Of a stretch of DNA of 64,000 nucleotides, positions 53,865-61,381 are shown one piece after another (position 1 is the stretch's first letter; each line of letters starts with the position of its first letter). The translations under genes were made by a program, and so were the position numbers. The notes beneath the pieces were generated by a model that had not been told where the DNA came from, did no database searches, and saw only the letters and a program-made list of their open reading frames with translations. Source of the DNA: Ignavibacteriales bacterium UBA1304 (GTDB lineage: Bacteria > Bacteroidota > Ignavibacteria > Ignavibacteriales > Ignavibacteriaceae); contig DBTY01000034.1 of NCBI GenBank assembly GCA_002307295.1, forward strand, positions 119,328 through 183,327. The letters run 5' to 3'.

Positions 53865-55079
53865 TTATATGCTCTCTATTAATTGTATTAAAGCAATTGA
53901 TAGTTCAACTAATTTTTCAGTATTTACAATGCTGATATTATCTTTAGGCGTATGCGTTATATCCTGCGAGCTAAAGTTTTCAATTAATACTTTTGAGGCT
54001 ATAGCTATTGCGGGAACGCCATAATGAATGAATATACTGTGGTCTCCCTGCGGCCATAAAATCCCTTCTGAAATATCGCTATAAGAATCAATTATTTTTT
54101 TAGTTTTATTTAATAAATCATCAGGCAGATTAAATAGCGAAAAAGCCGTATCCCCTTTTATATATCCGGCAAGATCAATATTAATATTAAGCAGCGTATC
54201 GTTAAAATTGCCGTTTTTATTCTTTATATACTCCATCTGCCCCGGCACGGCATAATAATCTTCTCCGTTAAAAGCTATTATTTCAATTTGAAGTTCCTTA
54301 TCATAATCCTTAAGCGCTTCGGCTAATAAGAGCAAAGTAATTACGCCTGTTGCATTGTCTAAAGCGCCGGGCGTTCCTTTCTTGGAATCAATATGCGCAG
54401 TAACAGCTATTTTTTTTGCTCCATTTTTCCCTTTATTAGCTATAACATTATAACCTTTGCTCTGTATCCTCTCCGCACCCGATTTTAGAGCCGCGCGCGC
54501 GCCTATAAACGGTTTAAGTTTTTCGGCGTCTACATCCTTCATATATACTGAAGGAATATCAAAATCGCCGTCTTCTATAAATGGGAAAGGGTATGCGCCG
54601 CCGGCCAGCGCTCCGTTGCGGCCAGTAGCGCAAATAATTGCGGCGGCCTGGCTTTTTTCTAAAAGCGCGACTTTCTTTTTACTTTCTTCCGGATTATAAA
54701 AAATGAAATTTTTAGGCATCAGCTGTTCTTTAACTATATCGCCATATAATAAAAGAATTTTCCCTTTGGCGTTTACATTTTCCAATTCTTCTATAGTCGC
54801 AGCGGAAACAAGCTCTGCTTCAACATTGCAGCCTAATGAATAAGGGCTTGATTCCAGAGCTATAACCATATTGCCGATATTTAACGCCGCCCCGGAACTT
54901 TTCCAGTCTATAGCCTTAAACTCCTGCAGCTTTGTTTGCCAGCCAAGCGCGCTTATAGTATTATAAAAAAAATCTGTCGCCTGTATATTCCCCTGACTTC
55001 CGACGCTTCTTTCTGAAATTTGCACGCATAGTTTATTTAGATATTCCTGCGCTTTTTTGTTAAGCATATCTGTTAACAT
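53865..55079 (-). CDS. M28-family metallopeptidase
   Basis: The frame opens at 55121, but ATG at 55079 follows AAAGGAGTAAAA, an excellent ribosome binding site, so 404 residues are called. The M28 fold shows a PA-like insert (about 90-200) and the zinc motifs VTAHIDSKKGTPGALDNATG (H and D ligands), IAFNGEDYY (catalytic E and ligand) and PQGDHSIFIHYGVPAIAI (D and H). It is an aminopeptidase or carboxypeptidase of unknown specificity. No signal peptide is visible from this start. It lies in the four-gene block flanked by repeat arrays A and B. Confidence 0.88.
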   Translation of the reverse strand: MLTDMLNKKAQEYLNKLCVQISERSVGSQGNIQATDFFYNTISALGWQTKLQEFKAIDWKSSGAALNIGNMVIALESSPYSLGCNVEAELVSAATIEELENVNAKGKILLLYGDIVKEQLMPKNFIFYNPEESKKKVALLEKSQAAAIICATGRNGALAGGAYPFPFIEDGDFDIPSVYMKDVDAEKLKPFIGARAALKSGAERIQSKGYNVIANKGKNGAKKIAVTAHIDSKKGTPGALDNATGVITLLLLAEALKDYDKELQIEIIAFNGEDYYAVPGQMEYIKNKNGNFNDTLLNINIDLAGYIKGDTAFSLFNLPDDLLNKTKKIIDSYSDISEGILWPQGDHSIFIHYGVPAIAIASKVLIENFSSQDITHTPKDNISIVNTEKLVELSIALIQLIESI

Positions 55080-55156
55080 TTTTACTCCTTTGTTTAATAA
55101 ATAAGAAGCCAAAATTAACAAACTGCCATCCCAGGGTATTGGAAAATTACGACATT

Positions 55157-55975
55157 TTACTTTTCAGGGATTACATTTTGGTTTTCACATTCCAGTTCAA
55201 AAAATTCTTTAGGAGAATAGCCGGAGAGAGTTCTAAATTCGCGTATAAAATGAGACTGGTCGTAATACCCGGCTTCAAAAGCCAATTGAGTCATGTTTAA
55301 CTCAGAGAAAAGACTACGTTTTAATTTTATTATTTTTTGAAACCTCGAAATACGGAGATACTGTTTAGGAGGGAGTCCGATAAAATCTAAAAATTTTCTT
55401 TCATACTGCCTGACGCTTAAACATGCAATACCGGAAAGTTCGTCTATTGAAGGATTTTTTTTCTGCTTATAAATATGATTAATTGTCGCTTCAATTCTCT
55501 TAAAATCGAAATACCTGTTTAATGCAATTCTTCTGTAAAGAAACTCTTCTACTATAATTACCCTTTCTCTGTCTGTCTTTGCTTCTGCAATTTTACAGCT
55601 GACTTCGCGCCCTTCTCTACCGAGAAAATCGCCTAAAGCCAAATTAACATTTTGTAAGGCGATTATTGGCAGATTAAAAAACATTTTTACAGCGTGAGGT
55701 TTAAATGTTACAGCTAAAAGCCCGGTATTGCCCATAGTAGAGGCGTCGCAAAAAGTATTTTTTTGTCCGCAAAGGAAGAAACGAGGCTGTATTTTTGAGA
55801 TATTATTGGCGTCAGTTATTTTAAAGGGATTGCCGAAATGGAACATTAATTCGCAATTGCCAGTAGGAATAACCCTATCCGCAGCATCAGAAGTTTCTTG
55901 TCCCGATTTCATTAGCCAATAATGCTCAATATATTCCGCAAGCTTTTTTGACGGCCTGATAATTTTATAAATCAT
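55157..55975 (-). CDS. AraC-family transcriptional regulator
   Basis: The 272-residue protein has an N-terminal sensing region (1-150) opening IRPSKKLAEYIEHYWLMKSG and containing LMFHFGNPF, the pattern of DUF6597-type AraC regulators. Two helix-turn-helix units at the C terminus (about 165-262) include IDELSGIACLSVRQYERKFLDFIGLPPKQYLR and QLAFEAGYYDQSHFIREFRTLSGYSPKEF. It probably regulates a nearby gene in response to a small molecule. It lies 78 bases upstream of the M28 peptidase. Confidence 0.9.
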   Translation of the reverse strand: MIYKIIRPSKKLAEYIEHYWLMKSGQETSDAADRVIPTGNCELMFHFGNPFKITDANNISKIQPRFFLCGQKNTFCDASTMGNTGLLAVTFKPHAVKMFFNLPIIALQNVNLALGDFLGREGREVSCKIAEAKTDRERVIIVEEFLYRRIALNRYFDFKRIEATINHIYKQKKNPSIDELSGIACLSVRQYERKFLDFIGLPPKQYLRISRFQKIIKLKRSLFSELNMTQLAFEAGYYDQSHFIREFRTLSGYSPKEFFELECENQNVIPEK

Positions 55976-56116
55976 ATAGACTTTTTGTTGAACCTAAATT
56001 TTAAATATAGTAAAATCTTTTACTGCTGAATTGTAAATTTACGACGACTTTAAATATTTAATAACAATTAAAATGGATTAGCTTATTAGCTATGAGCTCT
56101 TTTATTAAAAGCGAAT

Positions 56117-57061
56117 TCAGTTGCCGTTCTTTATTTCAAACGAGTATTCATTGCTGAATGTTTTAATATCGTCATTTAATTTTTTAATAGTAATACTAAT
56201 TTTATCGGCGTCAACGCTGCACTCGATATAATGGAAAAAACTTACTTCGCTTTTATGGACGTATAAATCTTTATAGCGTTGTTGCTGCTTTGTAAGCAAA
56301 GGCTGCAAAGCTCCTCCCCCGCCTCCAATAACCAAAAAATCTTTATTCTTAATTTTAAAATGCTCAAACGCGTGCGCATGTCCGCTTATAAATAATTTGC
56401 ATTTGGGACTTTTTAAGAACGCCGGCACAAACTGCCGCTGCGCTTCCTCAGAAGGCGTAACTATTTTACTATTAGTATACGGCGCATGATGATCGCACAC
56501 AATAACCGACTTTATGGCGGGGTCGTTATCATACAGCTTTATTTGCGCGCTATACCACTTCTGCTGCTGGTTAATTTCTTCTTTGGTTAGTTTTGCAAAA
56601 TTTGAGTTAAGCAGAATTACTCCGTTATCCCTTTTCTTAACGGAATACCATTTGGTTTTTTCCTGCGAAAATCTTTTTGCAAATTCTCTTTTACCGCCTT
56701 TGGCAAATATAAAATACTCGTGATTCCCCATAAGCGGATTAAATGGAACGCCGGATTTTTTTAACTCCATAGTAAATTTATCAATCTTCTTCCACTCCCA
56801 GCTTAATGAGCCAAGAGCGGTAAGATCGCCAAGATGAAAAACTTCGCCGACGTTATTGGTAGATAAGATAGACCTAAAAATGGCGTCCGTAGCCTGACTA
56901 TTGTTGTTTGTTTTTAGGAAAAGTTTTTCAACCCAAAGGGGCTCCTGCGTATCGCTTACAAATATATACTTCTCCTGCGCAAAACAGTTGTCGACTGACG
57001 CAGTATATACGATAACTAAAAATAAAAACAGATGAAAATATCTAAACAGTTTTTGCGGCAT
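56117..57061 (-). CDS. Exported calcineurin-like metallophosphoesterase
   Basis: The protein has 314 residues with a signal peptide (about 1-29, ending NCFAQ). Metal motifs in order are FVSDTQEPLW (D in place of the usual D-x-H), FHLGDLTALG, LMGNHEYF, IVCDHHAPY and ISGHAHAFEH. The standard D-x-H of the first motif is altered to D-T-Q, which may change metal binding. It is probably a periplasmic phosphatase or phosphodiesterase of the purple acid phosphatase-like group. It belongs to the block between the two repeat arrays. Confidence 0.86.
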   Translation of the reverse strand: MPQKLFRYFHLFLFLVIVYTASVDNCFAQEKYIFVSDTQEPLWVEKLFLKTNNNSQATDAIFRSILSTNNVGEVFHLGDLTALGSLSWEWKKIDKFTMELKKSGVPFNPLMGNHEYFIFAKGGKREFAKRFSQEKTKWYSVKKRDNGVILLNSNFAKLTKEEINQQQKWYSAQIKLYDNDPAIKSVIVCDHHAPYTNSKIVTPSEEAQRQFVPAFLKSPKCKLFISGHAHAFEHFKIKNKDFLVIGGGGGALQPLLTKQQQRYKDLYVHKSEVSFFHYIECSVDADKISITIKKLNDDIKTFSNEYSFEIKNGN

Positions 57062-57158
57062 TAATTGTATTATAAATATTTATTAAAAGAATAAATATAC
57101 TATTTCTGCCGCTTTCATTCACATGGAAATGGAAGCGCTATCCATCAGCAATACAAAG

Positions 57159-57207
57159 ATGCCTGCTTTCGCAGGCATGACAATTGTTTTCAGCTCTATA
57201 TTAATTT
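57159..57207 (+). repeat. Dispersed hairpin repeat
   Basis: ATGCCTGC (57159-57166) and GCAGGCAT (57171-57178) form a perfect 8-bp hairpin with a TTTC loop, followed by GACAATTG and a CTATATTAATT tract. The part after the hairpin recurs in repeat array B near 58232 and, less exactly, in array A near 52925. The pattern matches the widespread CCTGCTTTCGCAGG-type dispersed repeats. A short open frame over it is not a gene. Confidence 0.8.
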
Positions 57208-57279
57208 GGAAATTAAAACCACTTAAGATTTTTTTGCGCCCTTCATACAAGGCGCCTTTAGGGTTAATCGTAACCGCCA

Positions 57280-57792
57280 TTAAAAATTATCTTTTATATA
57301 GTCGTCAAGTTTATTGTCATTCGTCAACTTGATAAGCTCATCCATTTCTTTATTTTTAGTTATGTAAATCCCTTTTTTATAAACGTTCATAATAGAGATC
57401 AGCGCAGCTTTTGTGGCTGATGTTTTTGTAGAAGTAGCTTTATTTTCCAAACAATTTCTTGAGTAGCTTGCAAAATAAACCGCAAGCAGCTGCTCGTTCT
57501 TGCTGTAAAGTTTTACAAGCTGGGAATTTACTATAACTTTAACTGTCGGACTTCCTGTAATCCAGTCAACAACAAAAGCGTTAACGTCTTGTCTTTTTTC
57601 GCGCTCTTCATCTAAGTCAGTCTCTTCAAGCCATTTTGCCGCGTCAATTATGGTAGATTCATATTTTGAGTAATCGTCATTTGAATTTAGTTCTACATTT
57701 TTTGGAATTTCAAATTTCGTCTGTGCTTTTAAAGTCACAAAGCTTAATAGTCCCAAAGCTAAGCAAATAATGAATTGTTTTCCAGTTGTCAT
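57280..57792 (-). CDS. Small exported protein of unknown function
   Basis: This 170-residue protein has a signal peptide (about 1-23, ending TLKAQ). The mature part is mixed helix and strand with one cysteine, ending in a lysine/aspartate-rich stretch (LTNDNKLDDYIKDNF). No known family is recognised. A good hydrophobic signal, plausible codon use and a start just after repeat array B support a real gene. It is separated from the phosphoesterase downstream by the dispersed hairpin repeat at 57159. Confidence 0.7.
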   Translation of the reverse strand: MTTGKQFIICLALGLLSFVTLKAQTKFEIPKNVELNSNDDYSKYESTIIDAAKWLEETDLDEEREKRQDVNAFVVDWITGSPTVKVIVNSQLVKLYSKNEQLLAVYFASYSRNCLENKATSTKTSATKAALISIMNVYKKGIYITKNKEMDELIKLTNDNKLDDYIKDNF

Positions 57793-57877
57793 GTTTATCC
57801 CTTTTTAATGATGTTTGATTATAATTTTTAACGCAAGCGAATGACTTTACAAAATAAGGCGCAATACTTTCTTATTT

Positions 57878-59040
57878 CTTCACCGTACAAACAATCTTAT
57901 GGCGCATCGTTCGTCCCCTCGGTTATTATGCAAGAGGTTATATAAACATTATAATTAAGTTACGAATGCTAATCCTTTTTGTCAATACGTAGAATTGCTG
58001 ATTTAAAAAAATCTTTAATAAAATTTGGGCGGATATGCCTCATTATAAGAATTTTGTAAGATTTTTACTACGCCTGGCCTGCCGAAATGTCCACGTTGCC
58101 TGGACCGTCAGGATCGCACCCTGACGCTGTAAAAAGTTAATGACAATTTTTAATAGTTTTGTTTTTAGTTTTAACCCTGACTGCGCTAATTCGGTCACAG
58201 TTCGGAAGGCGACTGCCGTGTTGAAGAAAAGCAGGCATGACAATTGTTTTCAGCTCTATATTAATTCGAGACTTAAAGCCTCTTGCGTTTTTTTACAACC
58301 CACAAGGTTTAGGAACCATGTTTTTTTTGCGAAAAAGAATCCGGAGGATTCAAATGTTTGTAGATGTTATATCTAACAAAATTATACGACCCCGGCGGAG
58401 TCGTATAAGACCCGTTAAACAAATAGCTACAAACATGCAATCCCTCCGGGATTGAAAAACAAATGGAGCTCAATCAACAAAATATCATTCAATTACGCGG
58501 CGCATTGCCCGAGCCGTCAGGGTCACACCCTGACGCTGTAATCATAAGCGGACTAAGTCTGTGTTACGAAATAATTAATACCAGAGCAGTCTGGGTCTAA
58601 TAGGAACCATTTGTTTTTTTTGCGAAAAAGAATCCGGAGGATTCAAATGTTTATAGCTGTTATAGAAAACAAAATCATACGACCCCGGCGGGGTCGTATA
58701 AGACCCGCTAAACAAATCGCTACAAACATGCAATCCCTCCGGGATTGTAAAATAAATGACGTTCAATTGACAAAATATTATTCACTGACGCGGCGCATTG
58801 TCCGAGCCGTCAGGGTCGTAGCCAGACGGAGTAATCATAAACGAAATGTCCGTGTTACGAAATAATTAATACCAGAGCAGTCATAGTCTAATAGGAACCA
58901 TTTGTTTTTTTCGTAAAAGAATCCGGAGGATTCTAATGTTTATAGCTGTTATAGAAAACAAAATCATACGACCCCGGCGGGGTCGTATACAACCTGTTAT
59001 ACAAATCGCTACAAACATGCAATCCCTCCGGGATTGAAAA
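57878..59040 (+). repeat. REP-like repeat array B (no gene)
   Basis: The gap between the small exported protein and the aldo/keto reductase repeats the plan of array A. The leader TTCACCGTACAAACAATC lies near 57881. AAAGCAGGCATGACAATTG follows near 58227, then units with first hairpins at 58337, 58630 and 58919 (periods 293 and 289). The ATACGACCCC/GGGGTCGTAT hairpin is at 58384 (one mismatch), 58677 and 58966, and the CAATCCC/GGGATTG hairpin ends the last unit at 59036, directly beside the reductase stop. Orientation is the same as in array A. No supported gene lies within it. Confidence 0.85.
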
Positions 59041-59058
59041 ATATAGATTAATTATTTT

Positions 59059-60030
59059 TTACCACGCGTAAGCTTCAGGAGCCTGATTGCCGGGTCCCGG
59101 CCATATTTTATCGAGCTTTTCTAACGTTTCGGCGGAAAGCTTAATTGAAAGAGCTCCGATATTTTGCTGTAGCTGCTCAATTGTGCGGGGTCCCACAATA
59201 GGCGACGTAACAACGGGATTGCTTAAAACCCACGCCAGAGCTACATCCGCCGGAGCAAGTTCCAACTCCTTACAGAGTTTTTCGTACTCCTCTATCTGCG
59301 GTTTAAGTTTTTGCACGGAAGCCTGCAAAGGCTCTCTTTTCCTTCTGCCGCTATCTTGTCCATCCAACACTCCGCATAAAATACCGCCGCCTAAAGGACT
59401 CCATGGCATCAGCCCTACTCCAAGCGCTTTGCATGCGGGAATAACTTCAAGCTCTATATGGCGATTGCGCAGACTGTAAATGCTTTGCTCAGAAATTAAG
59501 CCAAGAAAATGTCTTTGCTTTGCAAGATAGTTCGCTTCAGTAATATTCCATGCGGCAAAGTTGCTGCTGCCCACGTAAAGAATTTTACCCTCGCGCACAA
59601 GCTGCTCCATCGCCTGCCAGATTTCATCCCAGGGAGTTTCTCTATCAATATGGTGCATTTGGTATAAATCGATATGATCGGTTTGAAGCCGTTTAAGGCT
59701 ATCCTCGCAGGCCTTGCGGATATGATAAGCGGAAAGTTTTCCGTCGTTTACGCCTTCCCCCATTTTGCCGTACAATTTTGTAGCAAGAACTATTTTATCG
59801 CGTCTGGTTAAATCTTCTGCAAGCCATTTGCCAATTATTTTTTCCGTAACGCCGGGTCCCAGTTCCCAGCCGTAAACATTAGCGGTATCAAAAAAGTTGA
59901 TTCCGTTTTCAATGGCATAGTTCATAATTTTAAAACTTTCCTCTTCCGCGGTAAACGGACCAAAGTTCATTGTGCCAAGGCACAACCTGCTTACTCTAAG
60001 GCCGCTTCTTCCAAGATAAACGTGTTCCAT
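59059..60030 (-). CDS. Aldo/keto reductase
   Basis: The 323-residue TIM-barrel oxidoreductase has the family N terminus YLGRSGLRVSRLCLGTMNFG. Catalytic residues are D and Y in FDTANVYGWELGPG, K in VLATKLYG and H in YQMHHID. The NADPH-binding C-terminal part contains SNPVVTSPIVGPRTIEQL. It reduces aldehydes or sugars, and the natural substrate is not clear. GAGGA lies upstream of the ATG at 60030. It is not evidently linked to its neighbours. Confidence 0.95.
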   Translation of the reverse strand: MEHVYLGRSGLRVSRLCLGTMNFGPFTAEEESFKIMNYAIENGINFFDTANVYGWELGPGVTEKIIGKWLAEDLTRRDKIVLATKLYGKMGEGVNDGKLSAYHIRKACEDSLKRLQTDHIDLYQMHHIDRETPWDEIWQAMEQLVREGKILYVGSSNFAAWNITEANYLAKQRHFLGLISEQSIYSLRNRHIELEVIPACKALGVGLMPWSPLGGGILCGVLDGQDSGRRKREPLQASVQKLKPQIEEYEKLCKELELAPADVALAWVLSNPVVTSPIVGPRTIEQLQQNIGALSIKLSAETLEKLDKIWPGPGNQAPEAYAW

Positions 60031-60089
60031 TCAGTCCTCCTTATTTTTGGTTAATCAAATTTTAGAAAGCGCTAATTGGGCAAGCGTTA

Positions 60090-60461
60090 TCAGTTTTTCA
60101 GCGCTGAATCAATAATTTTTTTAATTTCTTCAACTTCAAAAGGTTTGGTAAGAATTCCGGCAGGTCTTTCAACGCGGGCTTTATCAAAAAGCTCTTCGTC
60201 CTGAAATCCAGTCATAAATATAACCAGAGGTTTATAAAACGCGTTAATTTCCTTAATAGTTTTAATGCCGTCCATTTTGCCCGCAAGACGGATATCAATT
60301 AAAATAACATCTGGTTTCTCTTTTAAAGCTATTCTAATAGCGTCTTCTCCAGTAACGACTTTTTTACAAATATCATAGTTCATTTTTTTCAGCTGGATTT
60401 GCAAATACATAGCCGAAATCACTTCATCTTCAACAATTAAAATTCTGATGTTCTTTGCCAT
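60090..60461 (-). CDS. Single-domain CheY-like response regulator
   Basis: This stand-alone receiver has 123 residues. E11/D12, D56 (ILIDIRLAG), T84 (FMTGFQ) and K106 (ILTKPFE) are all present. It resembles receivers that pair with PAS-rich histidine kinases. No kinase is adjacent. The aldo/keto reductase starts 60 bases downstream on the same strand. A relation to the sensor at 1-1195 is possible but not supported by position. Confidence 0.88.
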   Translation of the reverse strand: MAKNIRILIVEDEVISAMYLQIQLKKMNYDICKKVVTGEDAIRIALKEKPDVILIDIRLAGKMDGIKTIKEINAFYKPLVIFMTGFQDEELFDKARVERPAGILTKPFEVEEIKKIIDSALKN

Positions 60462-60819
60462 ATTAAAACTCTTCTATTAGCGAATATCAATTAGAGAACA
60501 ATAAATGTTTAACAACCAGGAACTGCATGCAGTTCCGTCTTCCCTGCCCCATTTTGTTAAAATAACGATAAATTAAGCTCATATTTATGATAAAAAAACA
60601 GATTTGCTATAATATAAAGCAAAAAGGGATAAATTGAAAACGAAAAAGATTAAATTTGAATGATTAGAATATATGGGAATGGTTGTTAAATAAGGTTAAA
60701 TAGTCGCAAGAGGCTGTCTCAAAAGTAATTCAACACGTAAATTTATAAGATGTTCACTTAACTAGATCAAATAACTTTCGCAGGAGAAACTTTTTCGACA
60801 GCGATTGTCAACTAAGCTT
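60462..60819. other. Intergenic region with a perfect 18-bp palindrome
   Basis: No gene is seen in this 358-base gap. GGAACTGCATGCAGTTCC (60519-60536) is a perfect palindrome. It is preceded by AACCAG, which also precedes GGAAC in array A near 52731, so it is likely another dispersed repeat. GAGGCTGTCTCAAAAG near 60711 resembles the terminal inverted repeat of some insertion sequences, but no second end or transposase is present. Confidence 0.5.
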
Positions 60820-61107
60820 TTATCTGATAAAAGCTTTAAAAGCGTCGGCATATTTAGTAGTTACGAATTCAACAATTTCATATTCTACAATACCGTTAAT
60901 AGCAAAAGGATCTTCTTCAGTTATTTTAGCAGCTTCTGCAAAACTTGAAGCTTTACAAAGAATAATCCCGCCAGTTCTTGGGACTTTGCGCCCCGAGCAG
61001 ATAAAATTACCTGCTTTATAAAACTTCTCCAGATATTTTTCGTGCTCTGGAAGAGCTTTATCGATGGCCTCGAGGCCTTTTGTATATTTCAACAGAAATA
61101 TGAACAT
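60820..61107 (-). CDS. YCII-related protein
   Basis: The 95-residue protein has the ferredoxin-like fold of YCII proteins. MFIFLLKYTKG begins the first strand, LPEHEKYLEKFYKAGNFICSG follows with the conserved histidine, and EEDPFAINGIVEYEIVEF holds the conserved D-P-F. YCII proteins are small dimeric enzymes or binding proteins, mostly of unknown reaction. It is divergent from the TonB-type gene at 61382 and shows no clear partner. Confidence 0.85.
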   Translation of the reverse strand: MFIFLLKYTKGLEAIDKALPEHEKYLEKFYKAGNFICSGRKVPRTGGIILCKASSFAEAAKITEEDPFAINGIVEYEIVEFVTTKYADAFKAFIR

Positions 61108-61381
61108 ACATTTCTCCTATTAGTTCAATCATAATTTAAGAATTTTCTTTCAAAAAAAAAATAATCCGCACATAGTTTTATTATTTATGGATATAAATTT
61201 TTTACCAAGCGCCATGCTCAGTAAAACGAATAAAATTCCATAAATAACCGCCGTTTATCCTAATATATTGCCATTCATGTAAAAAACTGCAAATTGACCG
61301 ACGTTTTGAATTTTAATAACGAACTGAATTCGGTATAATTGCATGTTTAAATTTCCAACAAAAATAGATTGATTTAAGATT

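Noticed and set aside
53273..54024. Short plus-strand open frames in the repeat arrays (beginning MRKRIRRI..., also near 58237-58865)
   Set aside because: They translate repeat hairpins, differ in frame and length between copies and read the same palindromes on both strands, so they are repeat sequence and not genes.
57123..57332. Plus-strand open frame with KMPAFAGMTIVFSS
   Set aside because: This is the usual translation shadow of CCTGCTTTCGCAGG-type dispersed repeats; it overlaps the end of the small exported protein gene and has no ribosome binding site.
60700..60760. Complete insertion sequence
   Set aside because: Only one end-like sequence is present, with no transposase frame and no matching second end.
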